Below are positions 57,885-64,000 of a DNA stretch of 64,000 bases, piece by piece (positions within the stretch are counted from its first letter, which is position 1; the number at the start of each line of letters is the position of its first letter). The translations under genes and the position numbers were made by a program. The notes under the pieces are model-generated. The model searched no databases. It was not told the origin of the DNA and worked only from the letters and a program-made list of their open reading frames with translations. This stretch comes from Phoronis australis (Eukaryota > Phoronida > Phoronidae), in NCBI GenBank assembly GCA_002633005.1, contig NMRA01000154.1:1-64000 (forward strand). Direction: 5' to 3'.

Positions 57885-58100
57885 CATCCCCATGGACACT
57901 CGGACCCCCTCCCGATGGACGTTGGGAAATTCTCCTCAAGGCCGAAATGGGCACTCGGACCTCCCCCCCTCCCCATGGACACTCGGACCACCTCCACATA
58001 GACACTCGGACCACTTAAAAATGGACAATCGGACCCTCTCCCCATGAACACTTGGATCCTCTCCCCATATGGACACTCGGATCTCCTCCCCATGCACACA
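57885..58100. repeat. Minisatellite based on CATGGACACTCGGACC
   Basis: About nine degenerate units of 20-27 bases, each CCCC-A-TGGACACTCGGAC-like with C-rich spacers, replacing the right end of the adjacent MITE. Confidence 0.85.
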
Positions 58101-61100
58101 GCAATTAATCAGGATCACGGATGCAACATCTCCATCCGGTGGCAAGAGACTCTAAACCCAAGACGAGGCTAATTTATACGAGGTGCTTCTCAGTTCATTC
58201 ACCGCCAACGCCAGGTTAACGGAACTATGCCATACCATGAATTCCGCCAGGTGAACTGCGTAGGCTCAGTTATAATTTGGCACTACTCACTCCGCCAAAC
58301 TGCGGCAGTTGTGACATGGAACTGCTAATTACAGGTCGAGTGTGTGGTATTTAAAAATGCTGAAGTGACAATATGGAGGCTGGGGTCAAATTTTGTCCGC
58401 TGAGGTTCAAGACGTATTTTTCGTCAGTTAATAGACGAGATGTCCAGGTGTCATAAATGATCCAATTTGAAGCTGGGATTCACCCTTGTAAATTTGATAG
58501 TTAACCATATCAAATAATTTTCGCCGACAAAATTCATCTCCAGACGCATCAAAATGACCTAAAGCGTTAAAGACACAGTTTGCGAGCGAATAAACAACTC
58601 CATACAAGATGACGTATATACTCTCTTGACAAAGGTCAATTACATATAAAGTTTTACTGTTTTAAATTATCACATCATACTCTAAAAAGGACAATGTCCG
58701 CGTGATTTTCCTTCTTGAATATTTATTACAATGAATACGCTATGAGTCGTTTTGCTATTTATAAACTTACATAGCACACGTATTCGCCACTGTCGTCATA
58801 AACTGAAACATAACACCAATCCGCTGATAATCATTTTATGGTGAGATAAAATCATCACCAAGTAGCATTTAAATTCCGCGATAGAAGTGGAGAGATAACA
58901 GTTAGCTTTCTCAAGTTCCATTGTCTCACAACGTGTAAAGCGCAACCTTGTTATTTTTTGTATCAGATACGCTCAAATCGCAACGTTGGTCTGGACCGAG
59001 TTGCATAACTTTGATAGTAAAACGAAGTTAACAGCATTGTGCAACCATGGTCACGTGGTGTACAGTTGTATGACCTTGTAAATGCCCCATCTGTTTCTTC
59101 TATATACTCCATTGATTTTGAGATGAACAATTTGAATTGACCTAACTTAGCTTTCGTTTTGAAGAAAATGGCAAAAGCGATCGACGTTTATAGATTACGC
59201 CACAAATAGTCGATTCTCATTGGTCAATGCGCAGCGTTCATATGGAGCTCTACCCATCAACCGATATTTCCTGTAATCAGTAACTACTAAATTCGCCAAG
59301 CATGTAGCGTGGCGTTGTACATGTGAATATCCAATCTATACCTTCTGTACAAGCGATACATTTCATAGCCTTGAGATGAACAGTTTAAGTTCCCCCAACG
59401 TTCTCGTTCTTTGATGAAAAAAGTGAACTCAACGTTTATAGATTACTCGTGATAAAGAGTCAATTCTCAAAACCACTGTATCGTCCGCGGTCAACATTTT
59501 CAAGCACCACAAATTGGATTTACAATGCTTTTTCGTCTCAAAATAATATATCTGGTTACATGGGGAGAAAACCTAACCGGATCAAAGTAGATAATATGTT
59601 AGCGTTGATTTAGAATTGTACTGAGACTACAAACCGACACCAGCGCAATATACGTGTACGAGGACAGCCTGATTGTAAATGTGTTGCCGTTAACCAGCGG
59701 GCATCATTAATAAAGGACAGGTGTTATGATGAAAGTACCAATCTGTACTTTTCGGAGTACAAGCCTTCGTTGCTACGTTCTTCGACGTCATTTCTATGAC
59801 CAAAGGTGAGCCACAACAGAGCCGCGAAAACTTCTTGTCAGACGACGTGTGTCTTCAGCGCCAAATTCCTTTCATTAACGAGTACGGCAAGAGCGACGCA
59901 ACGTTTTGAAATGCACCCGCGAGTGCATCGCTAACAGTGTGCTTCCACCGTTTATTACTTTCATGAATGCAATTAAGCTAATTTGGCAACTATGATATGA
60001 AAGCTGAAAATGAGCTGGTGCAGGCGCATCCTAGTGTTACACCTCTCTGAAAAAATATCAGGCCCCTCTGAAAATAACCAGCGGACAAGTAATATCTTGT
60101 CAAAATTAAAATGGCCAACAGGGGTGCTACGCTAGTCCAAACTGTCCCAATATCTACCGGCGCCGGCATAAACACTGGAAAACCGTTTTGACAATAATCC
60201 ACGCGCACGCAGTGTCTAGTCAAACACAACAACGGTCGACTAGGTTGCTGCCTATGTCAAATCTGCCCAAAAATCATCTTGTGCACCCGCATATCCGTCA
60301 ATCGTTTTTGTGTCAAATTTCAACAAAACAGTAGAAATCGCCACTAGGTGACGCAAAATACGCCAATTCCATCCAAAACCGGGACTCCACTAATAAATAC
60401 CTATTTGCCAAACTTTATGAAAATCCGTTAAGGAAATCCAAAATACTGACGACAACGTAAAAAACTAAAATCGCTTCTAGGAGGCACTCTGGTAGTCGGA
60501 CCCGTCCGAATAATTCTCTTCCATTAAAGGAAATTTTTCATGGACATACATTCAAGTGTTTTGGAGACACAGCAGCGGACGCCGGGCGACGGACGCCGGA
60601 CGGACAGTAATAATATATTTGTAAATATATATGTAATTATCTGGGCGCATAAAAATTAGGTTGTCCTCCTCACTGATAACATCGCATTCCAAGAACGACA
60701 AAACTTCGTAATCTGGAGAGCTCATTAAACATATTAGTACATGGCCTACATGTATTGCCACAAGATCTGAACGCAGCACGCATCTTCATCATCCCATACA
60801 TGTACGTATACTTCTGTTGAATAAATATATGTCCGTTATTACGCGCATTTTACCCCAACGCGTGATTTATCAGCTTATCACTAAACTGTGTGTAATTCAG
60901 AGGTTCGTAACATACAGAGGCGTAACTCAGAGAGTCTACTTGAAGCCCTTGAAAGCGATTGTTTTGACAGTAGCTGTATATTATGGTTGAGTGGGGAGGC
61001 AACAGCCTGGCAAGTCATTGGCTAAACCAACTGATTGCCGAAAAATGCCAATTTAAGAGCTCTTTGGAATTAATTTATTTGGGCAGTATAAACCGAATTT

Positions 61101-64000
61101 TACAAATGAACTGATAAACTGGAAGTACACAAATGTGTCAACAAAACCTAATGATTTCTACCGATTCAAATCGTGTAAAGCTAAGTTTATTAACTGCCTG
61201 CAGTCGCGTCAGTTACGCGATTTAACCTCTCAGACAAAAACATGACCTCGACATGAACCTCGATCGGGGGAGTAAAACATTGTGGGGAATAACCCAGGAT
61301 AGGTAATGCCGGGGGGCGACTCCAGCATGTACACACTTCAATTTTCAAGACATTGTGCGCTGTATCAGCACCAAGTAGACCTCAAATAGTTACGAGCATC
61401 GCCACATCCGGGTAGCATTAGTAAAGCAATTTTCTTGAGAGAATAGTGATATTACGGAATACCACACAATATCACGCCACTGAAAGGCGAATCTTCCGCG
61501 ACTAAGAACGAGGCATCACCAGCATAGACAAACAAAATGTCCGCCACTGATGAAGCGATTGGTTTGTGTGATTGCAACGCTGAATTGTGGATGAAAATTT
61601 ATCATTTCTGTTCCGGCTGTAAGTGAAAATTTCCTACCACAAAAATCTGACAGGTGTCTCGCGTTTACAGAATGCATCCATGTTTACGTGGGTGACGAAT
61701 GTGCGATTGTCATTAAATCTTCCAGTCGGAGGTGGCACCGTTTCTTCATTTGCATATGGCAACAACCAGTACCAGAACAAGACACGGGCATCTTTTAACA
61801 AGACCGTGTTAACCCAATCACCGCCTGACAGCACGTATTGTTTTGTTAAAGAAGGTCTAGAAATAAACGGTCGAAACTTGTTATTATTCCATGAACAAAA
61901 ATTCCCAACTACACGCGACGCGCCTGTCAAGTCACACGAGACTAATTGACTACAGCTCAGAGATGAGTGCTGTGTGGCAGACCTTCACTTCAAGTTGAAA
62001 AAACAACGTATTGTACATTCTAGGACTGTTATAGACTTTGTCTACAAGGCTCTCAATAAGATGATGTGAGTAGGTACTATTAGTGGGAGGCGTCAAGAAT
62101 TGTTCTCAAATTTTTGAGGTTGAGCATGTGTTTTTCTTTGAGAAACAGAAATAAGTTGAATTTACTACCGTTTTGTGAGCACCGAAATAAGAAACATTAC
62201 ATACCACTTTGGCGTCCAACTTTTAAGAAAACATGGGTGACGTATGACAACAGTTATTGCGTTCTAATTCACTACGTCAATTGCAAATTTTGAACACCCT
62301 TTACACCCTTTACTACCTATTGATAATGTGTAACAACAATCAGCACAATGATAGAATATGATTTTATTCACAAATTGAACACCAGGATATGAACAAATCA
62401 AAAAGGATGTGAAAGCTCATCACTGTTGAAAGACTGGGTGAACCCTTGCAAACTTAGGTTGCCTCAGTTCATTTATGTGCCACCTAGCTCTCAATACCGA
62501 CCTGTTCACGGTTGAAGTCAATGGTCATAACAGTACCCTAAGGCATATTGCCAGTCTACTTTGGTGCTGTTCCTTAGGCATACGGGAAGTGGCAAGCAAA
62601 TGCCGTTTAAGTTATAAGCTTTCACAGCAGAACTATCTACGTCTAACCTACGTGCCTGGCGGTTGTCTCAGAAAATGACGCGTTTTTGTTGTTTTGGAGT
62701 AACCAGAAAAATTCTTAACACCGTTTTTGTGATCAGGGCATGGGGCATGTTATCTGAAAGTTTCACAGAAATCCGATTAGTCATTTCTGAGATATGATGT
62801 TCCGACGTCAGACAATTTGGTCATATTGTAGGGTCCTACGTAACCATAGCAGTAGGTCCTATTTTATCTAGTAAAACAGTGAATTGCGATCAGGGTTGTT
62901 CTTTCAATTAGTCTTGAATTTCCGCCGCCGGCGCTTATTTGAGACCCGGCGTTTGCTTAACAATGGTGTTTTAACTAGCTTTTACCCAGCGCTTATTTGA
63001 GACTGGCGCTTATACGCGATTCTAAGGTAACCGCGTTTGATGACGTTTCGTCCGGTGGCTACAGTCACAGGATGTTCCATCGAAACGGAAACGGAGTCGA
63101 AAACAGATACCCACACCTTTAAAACAGCTAACCAACCCGAAAAATACGAACCCGATCTTTAAAACAGAGTCCTGGGGATCGGAGAGGACCGAAACACCAC
63201 TCACACACTTTCTGTAAAGCATTGTTTGGTGAAAAATAAATCTTCCTACTTTAAATAGTTGTTGTAAAACGTTGTTTTACTGTATGAGAATTTTAGAAAA
63301 CTTTTAACAGATTGGCGTTCTACGTTATTCTGCTTCTAAAATTGTGGTGCTATCTTTTACGTCGGCTTTCGGTGTCATGAAATATTGTGTCACCTATTTC
63401 TTTTTCCCCATTTTTTCAATCAACTATTCTTCTTCCACGAGGTTGCGTACAGATCACAACAAATTGGTTTCATTTCGTTACAAGATTTTAGTATTTTAAT
63501 TAATAACTGCATACCGAATTTCAAAACAAATTTTGCAGCAGTGATCCGCCAATAAAAAAGGGTGAATGCGTTGAGTTCAGAAATTCCGATTCCAAATTCT
63601 GTTTTGTTGATCGATGAGGAGTTGAAGTACATTTTTTGAGGGCAAAAACAGTGAAAATAGCGACGGTGCAGGTCTTTTGAGCGAGCAATTCTTGCGGTCC
63701 ATTTCAAAATCCGGAAATTGATTGTACCGGAAATAATGTACTCTCTACAAGTAAATCGACGAACTCTAAAATGCGGCCAATTGTAAAGATATTTAAAGGA
63801 ATTAATAATCAATAATGACACTCGAAATAATAATGTAGTTTTTCGCTTCTGAAAATATTTTTGGAAAAACCATTGAATAATCTGAAATTAACTTAATATT
63901 CAGCGAGATAACGTGCTGAGTGTATGTTGAAATTCGCCTTCGCCCACAGACAAGTTGCAAGAGTTTTACCGATAAAAATCAAATAACATTGTCAACATAT
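58101..64000. other. No recognisable gene
   Basis: AT-rich sequence with only short frames and no exon I can assign, including the missing RASL12 P-loop exon. A 32-base stretch at 58771-58802 (-) is flanked by AG and GTAAGT but fits no neighbouring frame. Copies of GCGCTTATTTGAGAC at 62931 and 62989 suggest a fragment of another dispersed repeat. Confidence 0.5.

Noticed and set aside
58771-58802. 32-base exon-like stretch (-) between a good acceptor and GTAAGT
   Set aside because: The phase needed to join the next RASL12 exon puts a stop in it, and it lacks the P-loop motif; probably chance.
61623-61949. 108-codon plus-strand frame
   Set aside because: No motif, overlapping equally long minus-strand frame, no splice support.

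Overview
This is nuclear DNA from an animal. Every protein gene I can place is split by GT-AG introns, and the non-coding DNA is AT-rich and full of small inverted-repeat elements, minisatellites and retroelement remains. The gene set (GNB5, RASL12, a TMEM79-like protein, two MFSD4/NaGLT1-type transporters) fits an invertebrate metazoan, most likely a marine deuterostome such as a lancelet, acorn worm or echinoderm. I cannot fix the phylum from sequence alone. The window is a draft assembly: there is one 733-base N gap and seven single Ns, three of which sit exactly at junctions between near-identical direct copies.

Layout. 1-2,900: no recognisable gene, one minisatellite. 2.9-3.4 kb: LINE reverse-transcriptase tail (-). 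3.4-7.7 kb: 3' part of an MFS sugar-transporter-like gene (+). 8.4-11.1 kb: four-exon TMEM79/MAPEG-like membrane protein gene (-), convergent with the transporter. 11.2-15.0 kb: no gene seen. 15.0-18.5 kb: divergent protein-kinase gene (-) whose long 5' open frame carries one in-frame stop. 18.5-23.1 kb: MITE/foldback elements and an assembly-type duplication. 23.2-25.1 kb: uninterrupted 650-codon orphan gene (+) with internal repeats and a cluster of TGACGT sites just upstream. 25.3-29.1 kb: little seen. 29.3-32.6 kb: a second MFSD4-like transporter (-). 32.7-33.8 kb: C-rich repeat, N gap and minisatellite. 33.9-36.8 kb: palindromic Penelope-like retroelement. 38.2-46.8 kb: complete nine-exon GNB5 (+). 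46.8-52.7 kb: GNB5 3' flank and repeats. 53.1-57.4 kb: RASL12 (-), lacking its P-loop exon here. 57.5-64 kb: repeats, no gene seen.

These genes do not form an operon or pathway. The two transporters are paralogs sharing an intron of the same position and phase. GNB5 and RASL12 also lie on the same chromosome arm in humans (15q), which suggests old linkage. The most distinctive signals are the orphan repeat protein, the GNB5 introns in which the splice acceptor plus exon start has been tandemly copied, and the inverted Penelope-like element whose two arms share the same frame lesion.
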